NCBI GenBank assembly: GCA_040879165.1
Contig: JBBDKV010000017.1
Span: 49,574-113,573 of the forward strand
Direction: 5' to 3'
DNA length: 64,000 nt
Source: JBBDKV01 sp040879165
Lineage (GTDB): Bacteria > Patescibacteriota > Microgenomatia > UBA1400 > PJMF01
Shown: positions 1 to 8,778 of the stretch, one piece after another
Position numbering within the stretch: the stretch's first letter is position 1
Layout of the letters: each line of letters begins with the position of its first letter
Notes under the pieces: generated by a model
Told to the model about the DNA's origin: nothing
What the model saw: the letters and a program-made list of their open reading frames with translations, nothing else
The model's database searches: none
Translations under genes and position numbers: made by a program

Positions 1-499
1 ACTCATCCACCATCCGCTCAGCCCGCTCCAACACTTTCTCATCCTTTAGCTGCCCAGCATCATCAAACAACTCTTTAACAAAGGGAAAATGCAGATTTTT
101 GCCCGAGACAATCATGCCAAAATTACTCAAAATAGGAAGCAGTGACTCCACCGCCCGCACACCACCAAACTGACCGCTTGAAACGCTGGCTACGAGAACC
201 GGCTTGTGTTTATAGGTAGCAAATTCTGTATCAAGGAGCGTCTTGAATTTACCTGGAAAACCATGATTGTACTCGGGAAAAACGAGTACAAATGCATCAG
301 CAGCCGTTGTTATGGCATGAAATTCTGGTATCTGTTGTTTTTCATCATACTCAATCTCAAAATCTCTCACATCAACCGAAACTGGAGACACGTTCGGATT
401 TTTCTCAAGAATTGATTGCAGCAGTGCAGCTACTTTGGCGGATTGACGCTCAGGTCGCGAGGCGCCAAGGATAATTGGGATGTTGAGTGGAGTGGGCAT
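1..499 (-). CDS. NADPH-dependent FMN reductase, partial
   Basis: The left window edge cuts the C-terminus; 166 codons from the ATG at 499 are visible. Family members are flavodoxin-fold enzymes that reduce FMN or quinones with NAD(P)H. The phosphate-binding loop GASRPERQS (residues 12-20), the family signature PEYNHGFPGKFK (75-86) and SSGQFGG (107-113) are all present, in the spacing expected for the family. It lies divergent from the next gene, with a 90-base gap. The substrate cannot be told from sequence. Confidence 0.9.
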   Translation of the reverse strand, partial: MPTPLNIPIILGASRPERQSAKVAALLQSILEKNPNVSPVSVDVRDFEIEYDEKQQIPEFHAITTAADAFVLVFPEYNHGFPGKFKTLLDTEFATYKHKPVLVASVSSGQFGGVRAVESLLPILSNFGMIVSGKNLHFPFVKELFDDAGQLKDEKVLERAERMVDE

Positions 500-589
500 G
501 ATAGATCGCTTTCTATTATGGTATTATACCAGCTACTTACTCGTGTTTTGTGAATCTTATTTGTAGGGATTGATTATAAGGAAGAAAAG

Positions 590-2293
590 ATGTTCGAAAC
601 ATTTGGATTATACGGCAGCATCTCAATTATTGTCATTTTCTACATTCTTCCCTTTATACTTGCCGTACTCTTGCCTGCATGGCTGTTACCTCAACTAGTA
701 GCTCGTTTCATTAATCGCCAAAAACTCCCCATTCCGTCACTTTTGCTATTTACTGTGAGTTTAGTGGTGCTTGCAATATTCGCAAACCTGTTCTGGGAAT
801 TTGCTCTCTTTAATAGAATTTATCACGAGTGGGATCGCACATTTTTGCCCTACACTTTTTTCTGGCATGAATCACCTAGCCTGTATGGATCAAGTTGGAT
901 TGCAACTCACTGGAAACAATGGCATCTTTATGCAATATGGCTTGTTCTGACTGAACTCATTTACATAAGCGCTGCTTTTTTAGCGTATTTTAAAAGAAGT
1001 GGAGTGGAGAACACAAAGCTGTTTCGCAAGATTCTTGTAGCTTCGGTTATTGCACTCACTATTCTTTCAATTGTAATACCACAATTTATTTTTGCTGGAA
1101 TGAAGTATTTATTTTCCGATACATACAATATTGACTACAAGCAGGTAGACGTTGCCTGTACGCCATCAGCTAGTACCGAACCAAAAATTATCTACACCGG
1201 GACTCAAAATGAGTGGATTTCTGACATATCGGGTCAAAACTTACAACAAGCCTTCAAAAAGAATCTGCAATTAAACAGATCTCAGGACGTGCTCTCTCCC
1301 GATGGAACCATGGCTGTTATCATTTGGGAGAAAGATCTATGGATTCATTGTGTGCATAGTGACGGAGCATTTAAAATTGAGTTGCCAAAACCTGAGCAAG
1401 AAGTTGGTCACTATCAATCGGGAAGTTTTCCCTCATGGTCGCCAGATAGTCAGCAAATGGTGATAAATAACGCTGGTGATGTATTATTGGTCGATCTCAC
1501 ACATAAAACTACTGAAGTGCTCAAAGAAACAGTGGCAATTCGGGACAATAAGGTTGATATTACTGCCAAAGATCGCGATGTAATGATTCCTCCATTTGAA
1601 TTTGGAGATGCTGATTGGAGCCCTAGCGGAACTATTTATTACACCTCATTTAATGGAGATGAAGTACGTTTGCATGAATTGAATCCCAAAACAAATAAAA
1701 ATGAGATTGTTCATCAAAGTCAAAACCTACTCGCCATTACTTCTGGGGATCCTACTGGCAACTGGCTACTGCTATCTGAACAGTCGTGGGCGACTCAGGG
1801 AGATATGAATAACTGGAAAAGTGAGAGCTACTTTTTCAACACTGCCTCAAAACAAGTGATTGAGATTCCAGATGGAGACATATCTAATCCGGTTTGGTCA
1901 CCATCTGGACAGTCTGTAGCGCAAAGCACCGGAAGTTGGATGCATTCACCCAAATTAGCAGCATTTCCAGCAACCATTTTGAATCTAGAAACACACCAGT
2001 CCACCTCCGTTACTGATATGGTTGGAATCGCTTTGGAAAATCAGAATATTAAAGTGGGAAACAATATTTTGGTTGTTGAAATCAAGGATTTCGTCGATGA
2101 GTCTAGAATTCTTTTGAAGATCGCCTTGCCAGGATCAGGAATTGATATTCCCCGACAGATTAATGCAATTCTAGATATGTCGACGAACGAACTCAGCATT
2201 CTGCAAGATTACCCCGCAGAGACATACGAGACTCACCAGAGCGATAGAAGCGATAGAGTTGTGCCACTGAAGATCATAAATACTGCCTATTAA
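590..2293 (+). CDS. Membrane protein with TolB/PD40-type beta-propeller domain
   Basis: The protein has 567 residues. Four hydrophobic segments (about residues 10-33, 48-68, 108-132 and 146-170) are followed by a large soluble part. Repeats of the type W-S-P-D/S-G (LSPDGTMA near 236, SWSPDSQQ near 284, DWSPSGTIYY near 347, VWSPSGQSV near 442) are typical of PD40/TolB propeller blades. The soluble domain probably faces outside and binds a protein or polymer, but no catalytic residues are visible. A Shine-Dalgarno-like AAGGAAG sits 7-8 bases before the ATG. Function unknown. Confidence 0.75.
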   Translation: MFETFGLYGSISIIVIFYILPFILAVLLPAWLLPQLVARFINRQKLPIPSLLLFTVSLVVLAIFANLFWEFALFNRIYHEWDRTFLPYTFFWHESPSLYGSSWIATHWKQWHLYAIWLVLTELIYISAAFLAYFKRSGVENTKLFRKILVASVIALTILSIVIPQFIFAGMKYLFSDTYNIDYKQVDVACTPSASTEPKIIYTGTQNEWISDISGQNLQQAFKKNLQLNRSQDVLSPDGTMAVIIWEKDLWIHCVHSDGAFKIELPKPEQEVGHYQSGSFPSWSPDSQQMVINNAGDVLLVDLTHKTTEVLKETVAIRDNKVDITAKDRDVMIPPFEFGDADWSPSGTIYYTSFNGDEVRLHELNPKTNKNEIVHQSQNLLAITSGDPTGNWLLLSEQSWATQGDMNNWKSESYFFNTASKQVIEIPDGDISNPVWSPSGQSVAQSTGSWMHSPKLAAFPATILNLETHQSTSVTDMVGIALENQNIKVGNNILVVEIKDFVDESRILLKIALPGSGIDIPRQINAILDMSTNELSILQDYPAETYETHQSDRSDRVVPLKIINTAY

Positions 2294-2414
2294 CTGAAAT
2301 AGTTTGCTAACAGAATTATTCAAGTAGATTTGTTAAAAAATAAAGTTGCGAAGAAATATAGTTTACACAATAGCACTTTGAAGTGATAATCTTCGAACAT
2401 AATACTTACTTACT

Positions 2415-3470
2415 TTAAAAATAATTATTCACCGCAAAATGATACTGATCTAAAAACAACCTTTTTAGATGATACATATTATTAGTTTCATAAAAAATTA
2501 TGAGCGCTTGCTTATATTCGTTTTCATTTATGCTTCTATATGAAAGTGGAAAGTGGTCATATGCTAAAAGTACGGCATTTGAAAGCATTCTGGCTGTTCG
2601 TTTATTGCCATCAGCAAATGGTTGAATATAAGTCATTAGAGCAGAGACAATCAGAGCCTTTTCAAGAGGATGAGCTGTCTTATTGACCAAATTAATCATC
2701 TTCTTAACCGCCTCTTTTAGCTCCCAAGCATGTGACAATGGTTTGTATGTGGTGCCAGTTATCCCCACTGCCTGTTTTCTAATACCACTTGTTATTGGCA
2801 AGTTTTTGGTTAACACACCATGAAGTTCCAGTACGTCCTTGGTTTGAAGTTTCTTAAAGCTCGTTCGATGCTCAATGAGTGTTTTACATGCATCTTTGTG
2901 ATTTAAAATCATGTCTGCTTCTTCTCTGCTTTTACCTTTTGCCTCAATGCCTTGTTTAATCAGGCTCTCTGTTTCAAGCAAGCTATAGGTATTTCCTTCA
3001 ATTTTCGAAGATTTCCAAGAAAGCTCAATCACATAACGCTCTAGCTCTCTCTCAAGAATAGTGGGGTCAAGTTTTTTCGTAGATTTGTCAAAAGAACGAA
3101 ATGTTTTGTCCAAAGCACTTTGCTCTGGACTTTCTAGTAATCCTGGAAGCAATTCGAAAACTCCAGCATCAAACACGGTTTTAGCTAGCTTTCTATTATC
3201 AGGCTCTATAGAAAAATATTGCTTGAGATCAACATATGCAAGAAGTGGGTGTGTCGAAGCTGTATTATATGCTGTACTTGGACCACTACCAATAGAAATG
3301 ATGAGTCCTTTTTTAACCAAGTATTTGAGATCTCTTGCGAGGGTGGCTTTGGAAGATTGAAAAGCCTCCGGTAGCCTGGCTGAAAGCCTTTCTCTAGAAA
3401 TACTCTTGGTCTTGGCAATAGTATTTACTATTTCTTTCTGCCTAGTGTTCAGTTTTATCGTCTCATTCAT
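2415..3470 (-). CDS. Fic family protein with N-terminal winged helix, altered Fic motif
   Basis: The protein has 351 residues. Residues 1-75 look like a winged helix-turn-helix, and the middle and C-terminal part is a Fido domain. Fic enzymes move AMP or another phosphate-linked group from a nucleotide to a hydroxyl side chain. The Fic core here reads IQPFADGNKRTAR, with Gln (codon 2622-2624) where the catalytic His of the HPFxxGNxR motif normally sits. An inhibitory-helix-like motif SSKIEGN lies upstream in the protein. Either it is catalytically impaired or it belongs to a Gln-bearing subfamily. Possibly a DNA-binding regulator or half of a toxin-antitoxin system. Confidence 0.85.
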   Translation of the reverse strand: MNETIKLNTRQKEIVNTIAKTKSISRERLSARLPEAFQSSKATLARDLKYLVKKGLIISIGSGPSTAYNTASTHPLLAYVDLKQYFSIEPDNRKLAKTVFDAGVFELLPGLLESPEQSALDKTFRSFDKSTKKLDPTILERELERYVIELSWKSSKIEGNTYSLLETESLIKQGIEAKGKSREEADMILNHKDACKTLIEHRTSFKKLQTKDVLELHGVLTKNLPITSGIRKQAVGITGTTYKPLSHAWELKEAVKKMINLVNKTAHPLEKALIVSALMTYIQPFADGNKRTARMLSNAVLLAYDHFPLSYRSINENEYKQALIIFYETNNMYHLKRLFLDQYHFAVNNYF

Positions 3471-3589
3471 GAGCTCTTATCGTCTCATAATGAGTCGATT
3501 TTTACAATCAGTATCATTTCTTGAGGTTTGGCTATAGGAATTTGCGTGACAACTCCGGAGGTAAGAAGAAAGATGCTATTAATCACTCG

Positions 3590-3952
3590 CTATTTTCGCA
3601 AAATCTTCTCCATCGCCCTCCCATTTGCCAACTCATCAACCAGCTTGTCCAGATATCTGACCTGTTTGGTTAGGGGACTATCAATTTCTTCGATGCGATA
3701 ACCACAGATTGTGCCCGTAATCTGCTCAGCATTGGGATGCAGTGTTGCTTTTTGGAAAAATTCCTCAAAAGTAGCGTCCGCATCAATCAGCTTTTGCTGT
3801 TGCTTTTCATCAAACCCAGTCAGCCACTCAATAACCTGATGCAATTCTTTTTTTGTTCTGCCTTTTCTCTCAACTTTTGTGACGTAGTGGGGATAGACTT
3901 CTGCAAAGGTCATTTTTGCCATGCGCTCGTCGTGTTTTGGGGTGGTTTTCAT
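3590..3952 (-). CDS. DUF2200 family protein
   Basis: This 120-residue cytoplasmic protein matches the DUF2200 pattern as I remember it: MAKMTFAEVYPHYVTKVERK near the start, then IEWLTGF and ICGYRIEEIDSPL. The family function is unknown. It is the last gene of a tight minus-strand run of small stress-type genes and follows the VOC gene after two bases, so it is probably co-transcribed. No signal peptide or membrane segment. Confidence 0.8.
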   Translation of the reverse strand: MKTTPKHDERMAKMTFAEVYPHYVTKVERKGRTKKELHQVIEWLTGFDEKQQQKLIDADATFEEFFQKATLHPNAEQITGTICGYRIEEIDSPLTKQVRYLDKLVDELANGRAMEKILRK

Positions 3953-3954
3953 AG

Positions 3955-4386
3955 TTATTTCTCCTCATGAAAATTAATCATCCAACAGACTCCAAACTTG
4001 TCTTTGAAACTGCCATAGTAGTCACCCCAGAACTGATCGGCCATCGGCATTTCTACTTCGCCACCCTCGGACAATGCTGCGAAAAGCCTGTCTGCTTCTG
4101 CTTTTGAATCAGGGTGAACCGAGATGTAATTATTGTTTCCCATAGTGACTGGTTTGCCCATGGACTTAGTGACGTCATTCGCCATTAAGTACTGCCCATC
4201 ACCAAGAGGTATTGAAACATGCATAATCAAGTCTTTTTCATCTTCTGCTACTTCGTTGTTCTCATCATCGGCCGGCATCTCGCCAAAAGTCATTGTCGAA
4301 TCCATTTTGACTCCAAATGCTTGTTCGTAAAATTCAAAGGCTTGTCGGGCATTTCCATTAAAGTTGAGATATGGGTTGAGCTTCAT
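3955..4386 (-). CDS. VOC family protein (PhnB/glyoxalase-like)
   Basis: A single vicinal-oxygen-chelate protein of 143 residues. It opens MKLNPYLNFNGNARQAFEFY, the usual start of PhnB-like members, and ends with the paired strand FWGDYYGSFKDKFGVCW. I chose the ATG at 4386 over an upstream in-frame codon because AAAGGAAACT just before it gives a good ribosome-binding site. VOC proteins include glyoxalases, dioxygenases and antibiotic-binding proteins, and the substrate here is open. Part of the ArsR-headed run. Confidence 0.85.
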   Translation of the reverse strand: MKLNPYLNFNGNARQAFEFYEQAFGVKMDSTMTFGEMPADDENNEVAEDEKDLIMHVSIPLGDGQYLMANDVTKSMGKPVTMGNNNYISVHPDSKAEADRLFAALSEGGEVEMPMADQFWGDYYGSFKDKFGVCWMINFHEEK

Positions 4387-4507
4387 AGTTTCCTTTTTTG
4401 TGAGCACTACCAAGTAGCATTTTATACTTTGCCTTGAATTTTTTCTAGAGATACCTCATTTGTTAATTCAGGCAAGATTTTACACAGCATCATATTTTGA
4501 TCAGTGC

Positions 4508-5251
4508 CTACGTAATTTGTATCCTCCTTGTGGCGTGCTTAATAATCCACTGTGTGTTTGTATTGTCGGAAGTACGGTGTTTTTTAATGAATGCAACGGC
4601 GAGTGGCTTATTTACCTTCAGATAATCAGTCAAGTTGTTTGCTACAGATTTTTGGACAAATTTCACATCATCTGCTAATAAGTTTGCGAGTATTGCAAAA
4701 ACAGGTTCTGGCTCATCGATAAAAACATCAAGTTTTGTCGCCCAAGGTAGCTTTGGCCTACAACCTTCAGAAGCCAATCTGCGCAGATGAAAGTTTTTAG
4801 ATTTTGACCATTTTTGCATGACTGTAATAGTCTTTTGAGGATACGTTTTTAGAAACGGTCGAATTGCATACTCACCAGTATTTCTTTTGGTTATTTCTTC
4901 AATAGCATGAATTGAGATCTCAAAATGCTCCAGTCCGTATGTTTCTACAAATTTTCCTATTGGCAGTATCCAGTAATACTGAGTGAACATGCCTGTTTCA
5001 TTTGGATTTTCTTTCCCAAGTATTGAAGTTACAATCTGCAGTGCTTCAGGATAGGGTTGGGGTAAAAACTCCCTCAACCTTTTAGCATGTAGCTCCACTC
5101 TTTTAGAGTAACTGAGATCTTTGCACTCCTTTTTGATAGACTTGATGTAGGATTCGCTATCAAATTCTTTGTAAACACTGGTAATTTTTTCAGCCAGTAA
5201 TTTTGCAAGATTATCACCAAACCACTGAGTGACACTGTTGTCTTTTTCCAT
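4508..5251 (-). CDS. DNA alkylation repair protein, AlkC/AlkD-type HEAT-repeat glycosylase
   Basis: The 247-residue all-helical protein carries the signature FHLRRLASEGCRPKLPWA (about residues 152-169), typical of AlkC-like members of the AlkD superfamily. These remove 3-methyladenine and related alkylated bases without base flipping. Repeated helical pairs fit HEAT-like repeats. It sits in the same-direction run of small stress genes but with a 120-base gap on its 3' side. A TATAAT lies about 20 bases before the start, so it may have its own promoter. Confidence 0.85.
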   Translation of the reverse strand: MEKDNSVTQWFGDNLAKLLAEKITSVYKEFDSESYIKSIKKECKDLSYSKRVELHAKRLREFLPQPYPEALQIVTSILGKENPNETGMFTQYYWILPIGKFVETYGLEHFEISIHAIEEITKRNTGEYAIRPFLKTYPQKTITVMQKWSKSKNFHLRRLASEGCRPKLPWATKLDVFIDEPEPVFAILANLLADDVKFVQKSVANNLTDYLKVNKPLAVAFIKKHRTSDNTNTQWIIKHATRRIQIT

Positions 5252-5310
5252 ATATTCACTTTTTTAAAATTATAGCAGTCCAACTTGCTTTGTTCAGCTC
5301 GTTTCGTTCC

Positions 5311-5841
5311 TTAAAGAGCCACTAATTTCTGAATGGTGTTCCAGTTTCTTGTAGTCAAATTTTTTCCAAAACGCTTTTCTAACACGTCCATTGCTTTTGG
5401 AGTCTTTGCTTTTGACAGGTCTAGCACACTTAAAATTATATTATTTTTGACAGCAATTATTTGGTAGGCCTTGTCTTCTGTAGCATACGGAACTTCTAGC
5501 TCAGCCTGAGGGGTTTCTTTTAACAAAGAAGCATAGAGCCTGTGATCTGTATGCATATTGATGTGCTTGAAGGGATTTTGTTCAACCAACTCAGCTATCT
5601 CCTGCTGTGTTCTCAAAATCACAGGTATTGGAAATCCAAATGATTTGGAAAGAAAATCTTCTAGCTTGTTTTCTAAATCCTGCAGGTCCGAGCGCTTTGT
5701 TTCAAAAACAATATTTCCTGAATTTAGCAATGTTCTGACGTCTTCGCAACCTAGTTCATTGAGTTTGTCACGAAGCTCCGCCATCGGCACCTTGTGATGC
5801 CCTCCTACATTTATGCCGCGCAAAAAGCCGAGTGCTGTCAT
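5311..5841 (-). CDS. DUF1697 domain protein
   Basis: A full-length family member at 176 residues. The N-terminal FLRGINVGGHHKVPM and the following LLNSGNIVFE are hallmarks of DUF1697, a cytoplasmic family of unknown function often found near acetyltransferase or stress genes. A purine-rich GGATAG precedes the ATG. The next gene upstream on the strand ends three bases before it, so the two are surely co-transcribed. Confidence 0.85.
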   Translation of the reverse strand: MTALGFLRGINVGGHHKVPMAELRDKLNELGCEDVRTLLNSGNIVFETKRSDLQDLENKLEDFLSKSFGFPIPVILRTQQEIAELVEQNPFKHINMHTDHRLYASLLKETPQAELEVPYATEDKAYQIIAVKNNIILSVLDLSKAKTPKAMDVLEKRFGKNLTTRNWNTIQKLVAL

Positions 5842-5844
5842 TTT

Positions 5845-6147
5845 CTATCCTTTTTTAGTATTTTTTTGAAAATCTAAATGTGCTTCTTGTAATTTCTTCT
5901 TAAAAATCGGCATAGATGATGGACCTATACCGTGCATATCAAGAATCTCTTTTTCTGTGTAATTTGAAAGGTGTTTGATGGTTTTTATTTCTGCGTGCTC
6001 CAAAGCCCGCCGCACTGGTGAACCCAACTCCGCCCAAATACTTTCTTTGGTCTTTTCTTTCTCACAAGCAGGACATGTCAAGCAATCGCTTGATTTGTAA
6101 AATATGTGTCCTTTTGGGCAGGTTTTCTTTCGAGGTGTTTTTTTCAT
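5845..6147 (-). CDS. Zinc-ribbon protein with RNA polymerase alpha-CTD-like helix-hairpin-helix
   Basis: The 100-residue protein has an N-terminal Cys cluster (CPKGH, then CLTCPAC) that probably binds zinc. A helix-hairpin-helix segment follows (EILDMHGIGPSSMPIFKKKL) like the C-terminal domain of RNA polymerase alpha. Proteins of this kind are annotated as RNAP alpha-CTD-like, but no role is established that I know of. A close paralog lies at 47187-47486. It may bind DNA or the transcription machinery (inference). Confidence 0.75.
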   Translation of the reverse strand: MKKTPRKKTCPKGHIFYKSSDCLTCPACEKEKTKESIWAELGSPVRRALEHAEIKTIKHLSNYTEKEILDMHGIGPSSMPIFKKKLQEAHLDFQKNTKKG

Positions 6148-6149
6148 AG

Positions 6150-6491
6150 TTATTCTTTTACTTGTTTTAGCAAATCGGTGAGCGCTGATTCATCTATGTC
6201 TTGAGTGTCTTCTATGATAACAAATCGAATAAACTTTCCTTTTCCTTGTAAGAGCTTCTTTGGATCATCGAGAGAACTGCCATTATAAAATCCAAGTTGA
6301 ATGTAGTCTGACTCTGTGTGAATGTATGCTCTAGGTTTTTCCTCAAATATCCAACATCCTTGTCCCCATTTAACAGATTTTTCAAAATGAGGAGCGATTT
6401 TTTTAATCAAGCTTTCAAGTGCACTGATTAACTTTTTATTATCCTCAGATTGATCGTTTTTCCAGTCGGAAAAGGATTCATAGGCTTTCAT
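6150..6491 (-). CDS. DUF1801 (YdhG-like) domain protein
   Basis: This 113-residue protein fits DUF1801: N-terminal YESFSDWKND, a central region with WGQGCWIF, and the strand YIQLGFYNGSSLDDPKKLLQ. The fold is YdhG-like and the function is unknown. It starts two bases before the end of the alpha-CTD-like gene region and belongs to the same run. Soluble, no signal peptide. Confidence 0.8.
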   Translation of the reverse strand: MKAYESFSDWKNDQSEDNKKLISALESLIKKIAPHFEKSVKWGQGCWIFEEKPRAYIHTESDYIQLGFYNGSSLDDPKKLLQGKGKFIRFVIIEDTQDIDESALTDLLKQVKE

Positions 6492-6509
6492 TTTTTGCGT
6501 TTTTTAAAA

Positions 6510-7700
6510 TTATTTCTTAGTTATATCATAATCCGGCAGGTCGATATTGTCTCTCAAAGAACGATCAATAACCACCTGCCTGAGAGGAGAAAATGACAAA
6601 GACTGCATTATAATGTTTCTAGCTTTTTGACCAAAGGTAGTTTTGGGTGCAAAAAAACCTCCAAATATTTCTGCTCCTTTTTGTTTTTCCTTGATAAAAT
6701 CTCGTAATCTTTTTTCATAATTTTCAAATGCTTTTTGGTGATCACCATTTGCGGCTTTTAGTTCTCCAGCCAAAACATAAGCCTGAGTCATTGCCAAACC
6801 TGTTCCTTCACCCGCAAGCAGTGAGGCGCAGCTGGCGGCATCACCAATTAAGGCAACACGACCTTTTGTCCAGCAATCGAGGTGAATTTGGCTAACACTA
6901 TCAAAATAAATATCCTCAACTTCATTCATTCGTTCTAATATTTTTGGAGTTTCCCAACTCATGTCTCCAAAAACTTGTAAAAGAGCTTCTTTTTCTTCCG
7001 TTTCCGTTTCGGGTTCTTTTTCAGCAAGTTCTGAGCGAAATACAAATATAAAAAGTGTATTACCGTTTCTCATAGAAAAACGAGAAACTGACTTTTTGAC
7101 CGGTGCATGCATGATGTACGTCAGTTCATTTCGTGGCTTGTAGTTAGGGAGCTCAAAGGCAGCAACACGATATCCTAAGTGTTTTTCAAATTTTTCTTCC
7201 GGACCAAAGACGATTTTTCTTATTTCCGAATGTAAACCGTCTGCGCCAATTACCAAGTCAAACCTCTCTTTTGAACCATCTGAAAGTTTCGCGATAACAC
7301 CGCTATCGTCCTGAGTAATTCCCACAATAGAAGTATCAAATCGTGTATCTACATCACTACACGCATGATAAATAGTGGCAGCCAAATCGCTTCTGGCAAT
7401 CGAAAGAAACCGATTGTTTATTGATTTTGCTATGGTGCTCATATCAACTCCGGCCTTCGTTTCCCCTTTGTCATTTACTATTTGTAGCTGACGAAACATA
7501 TAAACCTTCTTTTTCAATTAATGTAAAATCCCCATTTTCTCGGCAATATCATACCCAACACCCCAAAAATCAATAATGTAACCGCCTGTACGCAATTCAG
7601 GAGCCTTTTCAAATAAGACAGGCTGATATCCATATTTTTTTAACCAATATGCAAGTGTTGGACCGGCAACACCAGCTCCGTTTATAGCTATTTTTCTCAT
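6510..7700 (-). pseudogene. FAD-dependent monooxygenase interrupted by one in-frame stop codon
   Basis: Two open frames in the same phase join to a full group A flavin monooxygenase of about 396 residues. The first 60 codons hold the FAD-binding GAGVAGPTLAYWLKKYGY motif. A TAA at 7518-7520 then interrupts the frame, which continues at once with TTG and the rest. Later landmarks are intact: IGADGLHSEIRK and the second FAD motif ALIGDAASCASLLAGEGTG. A GAA-to-TAA change is the simplest cause. Restart at the downstream TTG or ATG codons could make a fragment lacking the Rossmann loop. Related enzymes hydroxylate aromatics or inactivate tetracycline. A sequencing error is also possible. Confidence 0.85.
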
Positions 7701-7703
7701 AGT

Positions 7704-8264
7704 TTATTTTCTTAAATTTCTAATGGCATCAACAAGCTCTGGTAACCCATTGGTAAACGCGTGAGAGTCGCCATTAAGCGCATGTAACTTTGCTTGAGGA
7801 AGTGCTTTTTTGTACACATGTGCGTGATTAAACGGGACAATCGGATCATCTTGGCAATGGAATAATTGCATCGACGGTATCTCGGGAAGCTTTTCTGCGA
7901 AATTCTTTGCCAGTTTGTATTCCTCAACATTCCAGTCTTCCTCGCCCCAGTAGGGAGCAGCAATTAAAAAGAGACCGGCAATTTTGATGTCAGAATTACG
8001 CTCGGAAAGATATTTTAGAAGAGAAGAACCTCCCAAAGAATGTCCGATGAGTACGCACTCGTCATTGCCTCGTTCTCTAAATGCTTTACTCAGCAGGGAT
8101 TGCCACATCTCGTCTGTAGGTGCTTCTGGATCTTCCAGTATTGGATAGTGTATCTCAAATTCTTCTCCCAGCTCGGCACGCAAATACGCAACGAGGTCAT
8201 AGCTTCCTTTTCCTGGGCCGTCTTGTGCACCAGCGCTGTGAGCAAATATAATGTGTTTTTTCAT
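7704..8264 (-). CDS. RBBP9/YdeN-like serine alpha/beta-hydrolase
   Basis: This small hydrolase has 186 residues. The nucleophile elbow GHSLGGS lies near residue 74, an acid (DDPIVPF) near 139 and the last histidine (DSHAF) near 167. The opening IIFAHSAGAQDGPGKGSYDL gives the oxyanion region. The RBBP9/YdeN group are cytoplasmic esterases with unclear natural substrates. AGGAAAATAAT before the ATG is a good ribosome-binding site. The restored frame of the upstream VOC gene would end one base before this start. Confidence 0.85.
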   Translation of the reverse strand: MKKHIIFAHSAGAQDGPGKGSYDLVAYLRAELGEEFEIHYPILEDPEAPTDEMWQSLLSKAFRERGNDECVLIGHSLGGSSLLKYLSERNSDIKIAGLFLIAAPYWGEEDWNVEEYKLAKNFAEKLPEIPSMQLFHCQDDPIVPFNHAHVYKKALPQAKLHALNGDSHAFTNGLPELVDAIRNLRK

Positions 8265-8265
8265 A

Positions 8266-8777
8266 TTATTTTCCTAGATTTTTCATGGCTTCCAATAGTG
8301 TGGCATGGATATACTGCATTTCTTCGCTGGGCTCCCATGATGCATCGTCATCACCTTCATCCGTGTTCCATTCAGCTTCACCTTCGGTCTGGGGTTATGT
8401 TTGAACACCCACCAAAGGTTATTCCACGGGTCAGTAAAGCGAGAAAACACATCTCCATAAAAATCAGTGGGCTCGGTAACAATCTTTGCTCCCAATTTTT
8501 TAGCTCGCTTAAGCGTGCCGTCGACATCATCGACATATACCCTTAGCAAACTAGGCGTGAATGGCCTTCCTGGCTTAGTATCGCCCACCATTACGATTGA
8601 GTCTCCGATTGCAAGTTCTGAATGGATGAGTAATCCATCATTGTCAACTGTATGGGCTGCGGGGTCTTCGGTGGCACCAAATACTTCCTGCAAAAATTCT
8701 ATCAGTTTAGAAGCGTCTTTGGTGATAATGAACGAGTTAGCGGTATTATGACCTTTTGGTATGTTTGGTTTTTTCAT
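8266..8777 (-). pseudogene. VOC family protein with a C-terminal frameshift
   Basis: The first ~130 codons encode a normal glyoxalase/PhnB-type VOC protein (RVYVDDVDGTLKRAKKLGAK, then FTDPWNNLWWVFKH). After PRPKV the open frame drifts into unlike sequence and stops at 8283. Shifting by one base near 8378/8379 restores a family-like tail (DASWEPSEEMQYIHATLLEA) that stops at 8266-8268, one base before the next gene. A one-base deletion is therefore likely, in the cell or in the assembly. The ATG at 8777 is preceded by GGAAAATAGT. Confidence 0.8.
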
Positions 8778-8778
8778 A

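Noticed and set aside
206..474. Two plus-strand ORFs
   Set aside because: They lie wholly antisense to the FMN reductase, whose protein motifs are clear.
7518..7520. Recoded stop codon in the monooxygenase
   Set aside because: Known recoding in CPR lineages concerns UGA, not UAA, and TAA ends many ordinary genes in this window.
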